Below are positions 48,296-57,428 of a stretch of DNA of 64,000 bases, piece by piece; position 1 is the first letter of the stretch, and every line of letters starts with the position of its first letter. Source of the stretch: Schlesneria paludicola DSM 18645 (GTDB lineage Bacteria > Planctomycetota > Planctomycetia > Planctomycetales > Planctomycetaceae); contig NZ_JH636435.1 in NCBI RefSeq assembly GCF_000255655.1, positions 2,457,417-2,521,416 of the forward strand, in the 5' to 3' direction. The notes beneath the pieces were generated by a model. The model made no database searches, had not been told where the DNA came from, and was given only the letters and a program-made list of their open reading frames with translations. Position numbers and translations under genes: made by a program.

Positions 48296-48352
48296 CCCAG
48301 TAATCGGCGCGGCCGCAGTCCCAAGGCCATCGCGACTTGAAATCAAGTCTCC

Positions 48353-48625
48353 CTATGGGGGACCGGCCAGGAATCGCCAAAACAGAACGACGACCAAGAT
48401 CGCGATTGGGATGGCGGGCACGGCCAACAGGACCAGGGCGCCGAGACCGTGCCAAGTAACCCGTCGCGCCCGAGTGATGCTGTTTCCAGTCACGATGACG
48501 CCCACGATCCAGGTTAAAATCCAGAACGGAAGATATTTGAGAGTTTCACCAACCAGGGCACGCAAACTCGCGGAATCGCCGCGAGAAGCGTAGTAGTGTC
48601 GCGCTGACACAAAGGCGACAAGCAT
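48353..48625 (-). CDS. Small membrane protein, N-terminus uncertain
   Basis: 90 residues from the ATG at 48625, with helices WILTWIVGVIVTG and LGALVLLAVPAIPIAILVVVLFW. The frame is open for about 35 more codons upstream, and these complete an earlier helix (QFGFVVALTNFAMLVAFVSA), but they contain no ATG, GTG or TTG before a TGA beside repeat B copy 1. So the natural start may have been lost when the repeat inserted, or a rare start is used. No family recognised. Confidence 0.55.
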   Translation of the reverse strand: MLVAFVSARHYYASRGDSASLRALVGETLKYLPFWILTWIVGVIVTGNSITRARRVTWHGLGALVLLAVPAIPIAILVVVLFWRFLAGPP

Positions 48626-48729
48626 GGCAAAATTTGTAAGAGCAACGACAAAGCCGAATTGCTGTCGCTTTGACGCTCCATGGGGTGTTTTGTGAGAGTG
48701 ATCGATCGGAGTGATCTTTCGTCGTGACA

Positions 48730-48896
48730 GAACCGTTCACAGGTCGGGGACGGGCTCATTTTTACGCGACAACAGGCACGTTGCTTTGGTTAAAACACCC
48801 TAACCAAAACGCCATGCTCAAAACATCATGAATACCAATCGCCCGGAAAATTGTGCCTGCCATCCTTTTCGGACTCCGGGCCATGAAACGGCTGTC
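48730..48896. repeat. Dispersed palindromic repeat, family B copy 1 (divergent)
   Basis: Outer parts match the other B copies: AACCGTTCACAGGTCGGGGA then CGGGCTCATTTT at about 48730-48762, and GAAAATTGTGCCTGCCATCC near 48846-48865 with CATGAAACGGCTGT near 48882. The central part differs from copies 2 and 3. Confidence 0.55.
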
Positions 48897-48933
48897 GACC
48901 TTACGGTGACCAAGACCTCCTCAATTGTCGTCC

Positions 48934-49596
48934 TCAGGCGACATTCGTGCCTGCAGCCTGTCGAAGCATTGCCGATCGCGGAGTCGAGAGCAGAAGGCAG
49001 GCTGAAAGCACAGTCAGCGAGAGGACGATTGGCCAGTAGTGCCATACAATCCATGGAGGATTGCCCAGGACTTCTTCCGAATAAATCGTAATCACACCAC
49101 GATCCAGGAGGATCGTAAATCGCTCAGATGCGATCGTGTCTTCCGGGTGTCCGAGCATCAGTCTTCTCACCCAGCCAACACAAATAAGGCATGACAGCAG
49201 CAACATCGCAACGCCGAACTTTCTCCGCCACGGCTTGAAGTAACCGATAGAGGCAACACTGATTTTTGTCCGCGGCATCAATTCCACGGATCGTGGTTCG
49301 CTCCGAAGAAGATAAGCCGAGAGAGCGGCCAGCGGGTAGACAATCGACCAGTAGGGCAGTCGCCAATAGACCGTTCGCATCGGGAGTGATTGCGGTCCGC
49401 CATCCGAGCCGGGAGAGATCATCGAAGAATCGGAAAAGCCTTCGCCCCATCCGTTATGAGATCGCACAAAATGATCGCTGAGATGAAGCATCTCGTCAAT
49501 CACAAGACTTCGCATCCACCCGATCATCAACGCGCATAAAAGAATTACCGTCGCAATACCAACTTTCGGCTTCCAACCACCGAAACCTTCTCGCAT
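48934..49596 (-). CDS. Membrane protein made of two copies of a planctomycete module
   Basis: 220 residues. The first half runs from GFGGWKPKVGIATVILLCALMIGWMRS to PYWSIVYPLAALSAYLLRSEPR; the second from YFKPWRRKFGVAMLLLSCLICVGWVRR to HYWPIVLSLTVLSACLLLSTPR. Each half has two helices separated by a variable 30-60 residue loop, and each matches the single-module gene interrupted at 39567-40049. The basic GW+.K.G start and YW.iv.pL..LSa.LL..PR end are hallmarks of a small planctomycete family of unknown role. Confidence 0.75.
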   Translation of the reverse strand: MREGFGGWKPKVGIATVILLCALMIGWMRSLVIDEMLHLSDHFVRSHNGWGEGFSDSSMISPGSDGGPQSLPMRTVYWRLPYWSIVYPLAALSAYLLRSEPRSVELMPRTKISVASIGYFKPWRRKFGVAMLLLSCLICVGWVRRLMLGHPEDTIASERFTILLDRGVITIYSEEVLGNPPWIVWHYWPIVLSLTVLSACLLLSTPRSAMLRQAAGTNVA

Positions 49597-49833
49597 GATC
49601 TGGCTCGCACATAACTCGTAGCGGTCTGGCTGTAGTTTGGTGGCGAGAGAGGCCGAGAACGAGAGCGAACAACTGTTCCTTGATTGTTAAAGTCTTTACT
49701 TTTCGAATCGATCCCCTCAAATAGCAAGTCGCTGCCACCGATTTTATACGCACGAAAAGGACAAGATTAACACCTAGACGTGGTCCTTAACCCGGTCGCG
49801 AAAAGCAATTCGAAGCAGGTTTTGCGAATCATA
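49597..49833. other. Intergenic spacer
   Basis: About 240 bp upstream of the duplicated-module gene. Nothing recognisable is seen. Confidence 0.3.
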
Positions 49834-49879
49834 AAATCAAAAAAGATGGACGGCACCAACTTCATGTCCGCCCATCTTT
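49834..49879 (-). terminator. Intrinsic terminator of the glycine-zipper gene
   Basis: On the minus strand AAAGATGGGCGG pairs with CCGTCCATCTTT (12 bp with one G-U), a 14-nt loop between, followed by TTTTTTGATTTT overlapping the stem end. It starts eight bases past the stop codon at 49888. Confidence 0.8.
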
Positions 49880-49887
49880 CATGAAAC

Positions 49888-50415
49888 TTACCGACTTGCG
49901 ACTGCAGCGGATTCTGTTGACGTAGAGATATCTTCCGCTTGTTGAGCTTTGAAAATTTCTCTCACGCGTTCTGCTTCCGTCGAATCACTCGCATGAACCG
50001 AGATGAGAGCGTAGCCGCCCTTCAATCGATCTTGGTAGTGTTTCGCTTCATATTCGGGAATTCCCATTCCGACGAGCGCTCCGGTGAGCCCTCCAAGCGT
50101 GCCGACGACAGCGGCCCCGCTTAGGGCCGCCATGATTGGTCCGGCTGCGATAAGCGGGCCTAGACCTGGAATTGCAAGTGCGCCGATTCCCGCAAGCCAT
50201 CCCAGTCCGGCACCGACTGCGACACCGGTTCCAGCACCTGTTGCAGCACCTTCTGGTGCTTTCGTTTCATTGTGGACTGCGAACTCCTTCGTACCAGCGG
50301 CATTGGGCATCAAGACGGAAATATCGCTGCTGGTAAAACCAGAATTCTTCAGATCGTCGACGATGCTGGACGCATGAGCATAGTCACGAGCGGTACAGAA
50401 AATCGCGTTAGCCAT
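49888..50415 (-). CDS. General-stress-type glycine-zipper protein (YflT/DUF1269-like)
   Basis: 175 residues. An N-terminal ferredoxin-like unit, FCTARDYAHASSIVDDLKNSGFTSSDISVLMP, precedes a glycine-zipper membrane hairpin (GAATGAGTGVAVGAGLGWLAGIGALAIPGLGPLIAAGP...GTLGGLTGALVGMGIP) and a second soluble part YEAKHYQDRLKGGYALISVHA. This is the layout of low-temperature or general stress proteins. An intrinsic terminator follows; the BON lipoprotein gene lies downstream only in sequence, being upstream in transcription. Confidence 0.8.
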   Translation of the reverse strand: MANAIFCTARDYAHASSIVDDLKNSGFTSSDISVLMPNAAGTKEFAVHNETKAPEGAATGAGTGVAVGAGLGWLAGIGALAIPGLGPLIAAGPIMAALSGAAVVGTLGGLTGALVGMGIPEYEAKHYQDRLKGGYALISVHASDSTEAERVREIFKAQQAEDISTSTESAAVASR

Positions 50416-50454
50416 AATAAGGACTTTCGAAATAAGATAATTGTTTAGGAAACT

Positions 50455-50907
50455 TTAGGGTTGTACATCTAATTGATTGTCGACGTTGCCGGAGCCTGCG
50501 ACTTCTTTCGCAATCGTCTCAATTTGAGACCGTTCTTCGGTAGTAGCGACAGGCCCCCTTAAAGTCACTTTTCCATCGGCTGTGATGATCTTTGCGTTAT
50601 GCGCGTATGTCGACATCTTTTCATTGACCACTCGCTTCCGAATACCCGCCGTGATGTCGATGTCCTTTTGATTTTCGTTCTGATCGATGGGAGTCTTCGC
50701 CGAGTCGGATGTGTCCCTTTCGTTGATTTTTGTATTATCCGTCCGAGCTTCAGCGTGAGTCGAGTTTGATGTCACCGGTTTCGATGCGACGACAGAGGTG
50801 TCGCCTCGAGTTTCGCGAGGCGTCCCTGACGTCCCATTTGAAGGTGTCGATTCACTACATCCAACTGCGCAAGCTAATATCAATAATGAGAAACGAAATG
50901 ATGGCAT
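50455..50907 (-). CDS. BON-domain lipoprotein
   Basis: 150 residues from the ATG at 50907, with AAGGA seven bases upstream; a TTG at 50913 is in frame. Lipoprotein signal FSLLILACAVGC, a long Ser/Thr/Asp linker, then a BON domain (DITAGIRKRVVNEKMSTYAHNAKIITADGKVTLRGPVATTEERSQIETIAKEV). BON domains attach to membranes or partners and are linked with osmotic stress (OsmY). It lies 40 bp upstream of the stress-type gene on the same strand, so the two may form a stress operon. Confidence 0.85.
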   Translation of the reverse strand: MPSFRFSLLILACAVGCSESTPSNGTSGTPRETRGDTSVVASKPVTSNSTHAEARTDNTKINERDTSDSAKTPIDQNENQKDIDITAGIRKRVVNEKMSTYAHNAKIITADGKVTLRGPVATTEERSQIETIAKEVAGSGNVDNQLDVQP

Positions 50908-51172
50908 TGACAATTCCTTGCTGAGAACTGTTGATTGATCTGACGCAACATGTACTCACGCATTTGCCATACCCGATTCCTCCCCGCGATTGGCTATGAC
51001 TGAGGAGTTCCCCGAAAAGCGGAGTCTTCGTCTTAAAAGCCCCTTTAAAAGCGAAAACATTTTCTCGCGAAACACGCTGCGCAATCTTCCCCGGGGAATT
51101 TATTGGTCTATAGTCGCGCTGCGTGCTTCCTGCCCGTTCAATGCTGAGCAGAACGCCCATTGACTGCAGGAC
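50908..51172. other. Region upstream of the BON gene
   Basis: 265 bp likely to hold the promoter of the BON/stress genes. The minus-strand stretch TTTTCGGGGAACTCC near 51005-51019 has a GGAAC element that might be an ECF-type -35, but no matching -10 is clear. Confidence 0.3.
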
Positions 51173-51255
51173 CAGCAGCCCGTTGAAGGAAGGGGGACAG
51201 GCGATCTCATGATGGTTTTTAAGATGGCCGGAGCCAGTCCCCTTGCTCCAGCAGG
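51173..51255. repeat. Dispersed palindromic repeat, family A copy 3 (reversed)
   Basis: The reverse complement carries GGGGACTGGCTCCGGCCAT, then GCCTGTCCCCCTTCCTTCAA and CGGGCTGCTGG, the family order of core elements. Plus-strand marks are CAGCCCGTTGAAGGAAGG (51176 onward) and GGCCGGAGCCAGTCCCC (51226-51242). Confidence 0.6.
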
Positions 51256-52227
51256 TCACTAGACCAACCTACAGCGGACCATCATCAGGCCACAATTGCA
51301 TACCGAGCAGGGGAGTGGTCATCGTCCACGCTTCGGGCGAAATCGTGCTGTGAAGGTGGAACACAGGCGAGGAACGTGACATTTCGTCTCACCTAAAGTC
51401 AGAACGCACTGGATGCAGAATTCAGACAGTGACGGACGGTGGGCGAGAGTACGTAAGTGAGGAGTACTACACACTTCGTACCCATCGTTCGGCCTCATCC
51501 TTCTGCGGTCTCGATGTCCGTCGACGGAAGGGGAAATCCTCAACTCGCCGAAGTGAGACGCACCAGATTAACACAGAAGCTGCCGGATTCCGCCTAAAGG
51601 CTTCGCACGAGACACGGCCTGCGGCACTTCTGCGTCAGTGCCCCTTCGACGAGAGTCCAGCGAAATGAGAACGCGACGTTCGATGCCGCACTGGCCTGCT
51701 CTATAAAACTCTAGAACGTAATGAACGCGGCGAAGAAGCAGACAACGCAGACCGTTGGAAAACACCATAGAATGTGCGAGGACCGCGATCGGCAGCAATC
51801 GAAAATTGCGCAAAACGGATTGGCAATCGAATCTCCAATAAAATCGCACGAAGCCAGTGACGCCAATCGTTTGAACTTCGAGAGCAGCCTGTTGATAGAG
51901 ACGCCGCTGGGCAGCGGCTCTTCGTTTGCTTTTTGCGCTAATCACGAAAACAACAAATTACGAAATCTAGCGCTGGCCTTTTTTGCAACTTGAGGACAAC
52001 GTAGTCATCCTCATGATTCGCGTCCTGCCCGGCAGGTTATCTCGGTGTCCGTATCGGATTGAACCTCAGCAGGCTGTTCACTGATGCACTGTGCGAGAAA
52101 TTTCGCGACTGCCGAATCGATAGGTTCCGGGTTCGGCCATTTGAGTATCCGCTCTTGGTTCCGAGCCGGGATTCAATGAGGGCAGTCTCCGAACTCCAGG
52201 GGATTTTTGAAAATACTTATAGAGCTT
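51256..52227. other. Gene-poor stretch before the maturase gene
   Basis: About 970 bp. Short ORFs on both strands overlap one another and none has a family motif or ribosome site. CAGCAGGCTGTTCACTGATG near 52068-52087 resembles a family A end but has no partner. No transposase remnant is evident. Confidence 0.35.
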
Positions 52228-53352
52228 ATGAAGATGGCCAGAGCGGCTGATTCGCAGCGCTTTCATTGGACGGGGCTCCTCTTTCTCGGGCTTAGTGCAT
52301 TTGCTGCAACGTATTGGCTAACTCGCTTGAGTCAGGAACCTGAATCGAAGTTGGATTCGTCGCAGGTGAAAAAGAGTATTTCCGTTGATACGTCACACGC
52401 CCCCCCCAAAGAGACACCTCAAGGAATGGTTTGGATCCCAGGTGGCGAATTCCTGATGGGAAATAACGCATCGACCGCTTGGCCCGATGAACAACCCGCA
52501 CACCGTGTCGCTGTGGATCACTTCTGGATGGATTCAACGGAAGTAACGAACTCGCAGTTTGCTGCATTCGTAAACGCGACTGAATATGTGACGACGGCAG
52601 AGAAAGCACCAACCGCGGAAGAAATCCTGGCAAACTCCCCACCCGGAACGCCACAGCCTTCGGCCCAGCTGCTCGTCGCGGGTTCCTTGGTTTTCACCCC
52701 AACCGAACATCAGGTGCCGCTCAACGATATTCGACAATGGTGGACATGGACGCCCGGCGCGAACTGGCGACATCCGGAAGGACCAGGCAGCGACCTGCGG
52801 AATCGGGATCATCATCCGGTCGTTCATGTTTCATGGGATGACGCCACAGCTTATGCGCGCTGGGCCGAAAAGCGATTGCCCACGGAAGCGGAGTGGGAGT
52901 TCGCCGCCCGGGGAGGATTACAACAGCAACCGTACGCCTGGGGCAGCGATTCTTTTTCCGAAACCAAGCCCCAGGCCAATCTTTGGACGGGCTCATTTCC
53001 ATTCGACAATACAGCGTTGGATGGCTATGCACGAACGGCTCCCGTCGGAACGTTTGCACCAAATGGATATGGGCTCTACGACATGGCCGGCAACGTGTGG
53101 GAATGGTGCAGCGACTGGTATGATCGTGATCTCTACAAAGACCGTTTGAAATCTAAGATCACGTCGAACCCTCGTGGCCCAGATCAAAGCCGTGACCCCA
53201 TGAGACCCTTCATGTCTCAGCGAAGCCAGCGCGGTGGCTCGTTCCTCTGCAATGACAGCTACTGCTCGCGTTACCGTCCGAGTGCTCGACATGGTTGCAC
53301 GCCGGATACGGGAATGTCGCACGTGGGGTTTCGTTGTGTGATGTCACCCTGA
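52228..53352 (+). CDS. Formylglycine-generating enzyme (sulfatase maturase, SUMF1 family)
   Basis: 374 residues; a TTG at 52207 adds seven. A membrane anchor (HWTGLLFLGLSAFAATYWL) directs it outside the cytoplasm. The FGE domain has PGGEFLMGNN, AHRVAVDHFWMDSTEVTNSQFAAFVNAT, HPVVHVSWDDATAYARWAEKRLPTEAEWEFAARGG, YGLYDMAGNVWEWCSDWYD and GGSFLCNDSYCSRYRPSARHG. Cys-341 and Cys-346 in LCNDSYC match the copper-binding pair of genuine FGE, so it is likely active in oxidising a sulfatase cysteine to formylglycine. The arylsulfatase gene follows directly. Confidence 0.93.
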   Translation: MKMARAADSQRFHWTGLLFLGLSAFAATYWLTRLSQEPESKLDSSQVKKSISVDTSHAPPKETPQGMVWIPGGEFLMGNNASTAWPDEQPAHRVAVDHFWMDSTEVTNSQFAAFVNATEYVTTAEKAPTAEEILANSPPGTPQPSAQLLVAGSLVFTPTEHQVPLNDIRQWWTWTPGANWRHPEGPGSDLRNRDHHPVVHVSWDDATAYARWAEKRLPTEAEWEFAARGGLQQQPYAWGSDSFSETKPQANLWTGSFPFDNTALDGYARTAPVGTFAPNGYGLYDMAGNVWEWCSDWYDRDLYKDRLKSKITSNPRGPDQSRDPMRPFMSQRSQRGGSFLCNDSYCSRYRPSARHGCTPDTGMSHVGFRCVMSP

Positions 53353-53453
53353 CAGCCTGTTGAAGTAACGGAGCCTGGATCCGGCCATATAAAAAACGCC
53401 ATTCGATCGTGAATGCCAAGGTGCCTGTTGCCTGACTTGAACAGGCTGTTAAC
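53351..53453. repeat. Dispersed palindromic repeat, family A copy 4
   Basis: 103 bp starting at the stop codon of the maturase gene. The ends ACAGCCTGTTGAAGT and ACTTGAACAGGCTGT match as inverted repeats at 14 of 15 positions. Internal CGGAGCCTGGATCCGG and AATGCCAAGGTGCCTGTTGCC are core elements. It separates the maturase from the sulfatase. Confidence 0.75.
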
Positions 53454-53538
53454 GGAAATTGGAATTATTACGCACAGCGGAATGTCGAGTTACGAAAACA
53501 TCCCACATCTCTCTAATGACATACTAAAGGAAACATCT

Positions 53539-55335
53539 ATGTTTGGGCCGAGACAATTCCGAACGATCGCAGTGTTATCGGTAGGGGCGCTGCTTGGCTT
53601 CCTCGCCGCATCGGGCGGCTTAAGCGTCACGGGGCGTGCCGATGCCGCTCGGACCGGAAGCGACACCGCCGATGAGTCAACGGCCAGGGCAATCGGGGTC
53701 GAGCTGCCTTGTTGCGATGCGAAACTCGATCGGACGTCGACGTTGGGGCAGTCGATCCAATTGGCAGATGCCAGATCCGCTTTGGCAACTCATAATTTAG
53801 GAGTGGCCGCAGCAGCGCAAGTCAGCGGGAAAAAGCCAAATATCCTTGTCCTGTGGGGCGATGACATCGGCGTCCACAACATCAGCGCGTATAACCACGG
53901 CATTATGGGGTATCACACCCCTAACATCGACCGAATCGCGAAAGAGGGCGCGCTGTTCACCGATTCCTATGCTCAGCAGAGCTGCACGGCGGGTCGAGCT
54001 TCGTTCATTCTCGGTCAGCATCCGTTCCGCACAGGCTTGTTGACCATCGGAATGCCTGGCAGCCCACATGGTATCCCCGACTGGACGCCGACCACCGCTG
54101 ACCTACTCAAAGAGCAAGGTTATGCAACGGGGCAGTTCGGAAAGAATCACCTTGGCGATCAAGACAAGCACTTGCCTACGCTACATGGGTTCGACGAATT
54201 CTTCGGCAACCTGTACCACCTGAATGCCGAAGAAGAGCCGGAAACGTACTACTACCCGAAAGATCCCGAGTTCAAAAAGAAGTATGGTCCCCGCGGCGTG
54301 CTCCACTGCACTGCCGACGGCAAAGGCGGACAGACCGTTAAGGACACCGGTCCGCTGACCTCGAAGCGCATGGAAACGATTGACGAGGAAGTTCACGAGA
54401 AGGCGATGGACTTCCTCGATCGCACCGTCAAAGCGAAGAAGCCGTTCTTCCTGTGGTACAACAGCACCCGCATGCACGTCTGGACGCACCTCAAGAAGGC
54501 GTCCCAAGGCAAGACCGGCATCGGACTCTATCCCGATGGCATGGTCGAACATGACGGCTTCGTCGGTCAAGTCCTGAAGAAACTCGATGATCTGGGGATT
54601 GCTGACAACACGATCGTGGTCTATGGCACTGATAACGGTGCAGAAACAGCATCGTGGCCGGACGGCGGCATCACCCCGTTCCACGGCGAAAAGGGGACGA
54701 CTTGGGAGGGTGGTCTCCGCGTTCCCATGATCGTTCGCTGGCCTGGCGTGATTAAACCCGGAACGATCGTCAACGAGATCTTCTCGCAAGAAGACTGGAT
54801 GCCAACGTTCTTGGCCGCCGCGGGAGAACCGAACATCGTCGGCAAGCTGAAGGACGGTTATAAGGCCAACGGCAAGACGTTTAAAATCCATGCGGATGGC
54901 TATAACTTCCTACCTTACTTCAAGGGCGAAACGAAGAAGGGGCCTCGCGAAGAAATTCTCTACTTCGGCCAGGGTGGCGAATTGAACGCCGTGCGTTGGA
55001 ACGATTGGAAGGTCAACTTTGCCGTGGTGGACGGGAACATCGCGACCGGTACCCGCAAAATCACTGGCTGGCCGTTGATCACACACCTCAAAGCCGACCC
55101 TTATGAGAAGATGGCGCTTGAGTCAAGTATGTACATGCGCTGGTATGGAGACAACATTTGGTTGTTCGTGCCCGTACAAGCTCAGATCAAAAACTTCCTG
55201 GTCACAATTCCGCAGTTCCCGTTCCAACAAGGCAGCAGCCTGAATGCGGCCGGGATCAACTATCAGACACTCAAAGCGGCTGAAGCCCTCAAGCGATTGA
55301 ATGACCTCGAAACGCTCGGAAATCCCGCAAATTGA
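53539..55335 (+). CDS. Secreted arylsulfatase
   Basis: 598 residues from the ATG at 53539, with AAGGA eight bases upstream. Signal/anchor AVLSVGALLGFLAASGGLSV. Sulfatase fold: KPNILVLWGDDIGVHN (metal Asp-108/109), the signature QQSCTAGRASFILGQHPFRTGLL with Cys-149 as the residue converted to formylglycine, GYATGQFGKNHLG, KPFFLWYNSTRMH and VVYGTDNGAE. The usual C-x-P-x-R reads C-T-A-G-R, an accepted variant. The preceding gene encodes its likely maturase. It hydrolyses an aryl or carbohydrate sulfate ester; the substrate is unknown. Confidence 0.95.
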   Translation: MFGPRQFRTIAVLSVGALLGFLAASGGLSVTGRADAARTGSDTADESTARAIGVELPCCDAKLDRTSTLGQSIQLADARSALATHNLGVAAAAQVSGKKPNILVLWGDDIGVHNISAYNHGIMGYHTPNIDRIAKEGALFTDSYAQQSCTAGRASFILGQHPFRTGLLTIGMPGSPHGIPDWTPTTADLLKEQGYATGQFGKNHLGDQDKHLPTLHGFDEFFGNLYHLNAEEEPETYYYPKDPEFKKKYGPRGVLHCTADGKGGQTVKDTGPLTSKRMETIDEEVHEKAMDFLDRTVKAKKPFFLWYNSTRMHVWTHLKKASQGKTGIGLYPDGMVEHDGFVGQVLKKLDDLGIADNTIVVYGTDNGAETASWPDGGITPFHGEKGTTWEGGLRVPMIVRWPGVIKPGTIVNEIFSQEDWMPTFLAAAGEPNIVGKLKDGYKANGKTFKIHADGYNFLPYFKGETKKGPREEILYFGQGGELNAVRWNDWKVNFAVVDGNIATGTRKITGWPLITHLKADPYEKMALESSMYMRWYGDNIWLFVPVQAQIKNFLVTIPQFPFQQGSSLNAAGINYQTLKAAEALKRLNDLETLGNPAN

Positions 55336-55688
55336 TTTGCGAATGACGAGTACAGTCAAAAATCCGCATCGATAGGCCCTTCGAAACTCTTCGGGGGGCC
55401 TATTTGCTTATAGCGGTTCGATGTTGCACGTCGTTGAATCGCTTGTCATCGCGGCCGAAAAGAGTCGGACCGATGTGACGGTGTCGTTCGGACCGAATTT
55501 TGTGCGGTAGGATTGCATCGATTCGTTGAATGGGAACAACCACGGCTTCGATCCAAAATCATCCGTTGGTACGACCTTGCTCCCGGGACAGGGCAAGTGA
55601 TGATTTCGCTCTATGGATCAGGTCTTCTTTCATTCGCATCGATCGTACAGGGCCTGCTTGCCCATTCTGCCGGACGACACGCTGATCG
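55336..55688. other. Convergent intergenic region with terminator-like hairpin
   Basis: 353 bp. ATAGGCCC (55372-55379) pairs with GGGCCTAT (55396-55403), followed by TTGCTTA; it probably ends the sulfatase transcript. A minus ORF of 62 codons (55408-55596) has a plausible sequence (DDFGSKPWLFPFNESMQSYRTKFG) but no context, so it is not called. Confidence 0.45.
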
Positions 55689-57104
55689 TTAGAGCTGCAT
55701 GTTGACTCGCACTCCGTAAACAACGGAATCGGTCGCGATCGAGGTCCCTGGATTGATGTACTGAATGTCTGGACTGATATCCATCCAAGGATTGACTTGA
55801 AACTTGTAGTACGCTTCGACGCCAGCTCCGTCCCGTGGGCCAAAAATCGCCTGAGGCAGCGGGCCAAATTGGTTACTCGCGCCGACAAAGTACCAGCCGA
55901 CACCAAACTGATCGCCACGTTGCCTTCCAACGGGGCTGTAACCTCCAACACCGGCGCTCAGGAAGTATTGGACAGGGGTCGGATTTCCATCACTGATGGA
56001 GGCTCGCCCAAAGACACCGTAGCCGCGTCCCGGTTTGTCCGTGTATTGCACCAGGTATTGATCAAAGCCGTAGTAGAGTGTATACGAGTCATTGAGCGTC
56101 GGAAAACCGGGGACCGTTGGCTCGGGGTAGACGCCTGGGGGAGGCTCGGCAAAGTTCAGATTCGTCAGTGCGACATGTTTCCAAATCGCCCCCACATGCT
56201 GATCGCCCTTCTTGTCAAAAAAGTTTGTTTTCAGCTTCACTTCACCTCCGACAATCACGCCCTTCGAGAACAGGTCGCCCAGGTTGTTGAAGAAATCCCT
56301 GGTTCGATCCTGGGGATCATAGACGTAGGCAGTCATTACTCCCCACTCTCTCGGCATCGCCGCACCCGCAGTGAATGAGGTGTAGGGCAGACCGAGCAGA
56401 AATGCGGGATTGGCACAAAACGCTTGATTCATGAACTGCTGCGTGCCATTCCCACCCGCGAACTCATCCACATCGGCGGCGCCTGGCAGCACTTTTTTTC
56501 CGGCGAAGACCACCAACTTTTCTGACAGTGGCTGGGTGATCACGAAATTGGTCAGGAACAGATCGCCGGGATCGTTCGGCGCCGTTGGAAGGAACGCACC
56601 AAACACAGCCGGAGCAAACGCCCCAGTATTCAGTGAGACGTTGGAGAACTGTCCATACCAATGCTCTGCTGTTACCAGCAACTTGCCATGGGGCAGCCCA
56701 CCGAACTTCTCTAAGTCCACGATCGCATTGTATGTGCCGCGCCCCGTGTACTTGAACGTGTCTCCAGTTCCTAAAAGCGGAACCGGAGAAGTACGGATGC
56801 CGCCGTCGACCCCGAACGCGAATTGCGTTGACTGCCCAGTAAACGTGATGCCGGATTTCTGCAGGTTTGTGCGCTGGCCGCACCAGTCGCCTGTCAGAGT
56901 CGGACGCGCCCAAATATCGCAATCGTCATCACAAAAGACCGACGGCCTGCAACTCTGCTCTGTCGCAACGATCGATGTGGGCGCATCAACAAGATCAGAC
57001 GCCGCATCAATCAATTCCGCCTGCGCAAACAATTGCCGGGAGCAGACGAACAAGCATAGAAGGAGCTGGCAACTTCGAATGTGTAAATGAAACATGCTTG
57101 TCAT
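55689..57104 (-). CDS. OprB-type carbohydrate porin
   Basis: 471 residues with signal CQLLLCLFVCSRQLFAQA. Marks of the OprB family: LTGDWCGQRTNLQKSGITFTGQSTQFAFGV near the mature start, LEKFGGLPHGKLLVTAEHWYGQF, ITQPLSEKLVVFAGKKVL, GVFGRASISDGNPTPVQYFLSAGVGGYSP, RDGAGVEAYYKFQVNPWMDISPDIQYINPG and a C-terminal VVYGVRVNMQL strand. It forms an outer-membrane pore for sugars. It converges with the sulfatase gene, which suggests uptake of desulfated sugars. Confidence 0.92.
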   Translation of the reverse strand: MTSMFHLHIRSCQLLLCLFVCSRQLFAQAELIDAASDLVDAPTSIVATEQSCRPSVFCDDDCDIWARPTLTGDWCGQRTNLQKSGITFTGQSTQFAFGVDGGIRTSPVPLLGTGDTFKYTGRGTYNAIVDLEKFGGLPHGKLLVTAEHWYGQFSNVSLNTGAFAPAVFGAFLPTAPNDPGDLFLTNFVITQPLSEKLVVFAGKKVLPGAADVDEFAGGNGTQQFMNQAFCANPAFLLGLPYTSFTAGAAMPREWGVMTAYVYDPQDRTRDFFNNLGDLFSKGVIVGGEVKLKTNFFDKKGDQHVGAIWKHVALTNLNFAEPPPGVYPEPTVPGFPTLNDSYTLYYGFDQYLVQYTDKPGRGYGVFGRASISDGNPTPVQYFLSAGVGGYSPVGRQRGDQFGVGWYFVGASNQFGPLPQAIFGPRDGAGVEAYYKFQVNPWMDISPDIQYINPGTSIATDSVVYGVRVNMQL

Positions 57105-57428
57105 TCGCTCCGAATCCGTTCCGTGGGAAGTTCACCGTTCACAGGTCGCGGACTGGCTCATTTTCCCGCAGTAAAGCGAAGGATTACGCCAGTCGATGCA
57201 CTGTGGATTCCAATTGCACCTGGGAAATGTGCCTGTCCCCCTCTCTTCGAGCTGTAAACGGTTACCGTGGGAATCGCACATCGAGAGAGAAGATGTGCTC
57301 GACGACAGACAGTTCCATCGGCGTGAACGGAAATCCAGTTTCACGCGTTGCAATTCAATGTTTGCCAGATGGTCAAAAGCGCAACGGAAATCGTTGCAAG
57401 CACGTTACAATCGCAACAATTCAACCGG
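57105..57428. other. Intergenic region holding repeat B copy 2
   Basis: 324 bp between the two porin genes. Most of it is a B-family repeat (57133-57265). The remaining 160 bp shows nothing. Confidence 0.4.
57133..57265. repeat. Dispersed palindromic repeat, family B copy 2
   Basis: 133 bp: ACCGTTCACAGGTCGCGGA, CTGGCTCATTTTCCC, an internal CACTGTGGATTCCAATTG, GGGAAATGTGCCTGTCCCCC and a closing AGCTGTAAACGGTTA. The ends are mutual inverted repeats. Strongly similar to copy 3 at 59258. Confidence 0.7.

Noticed and set aside
52068..52087. CAGCAGGCTGTTCACTGATG as another family A repeat
   Set aside because: Only one end-like motif is present and none of the core or opposite end.
55408..55596. 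62-codon minus-strand ORF between sulfatase and OprB genes
   Set aside because: The translated sequence looks plausible, but it is short, without ribosome site, family or context.
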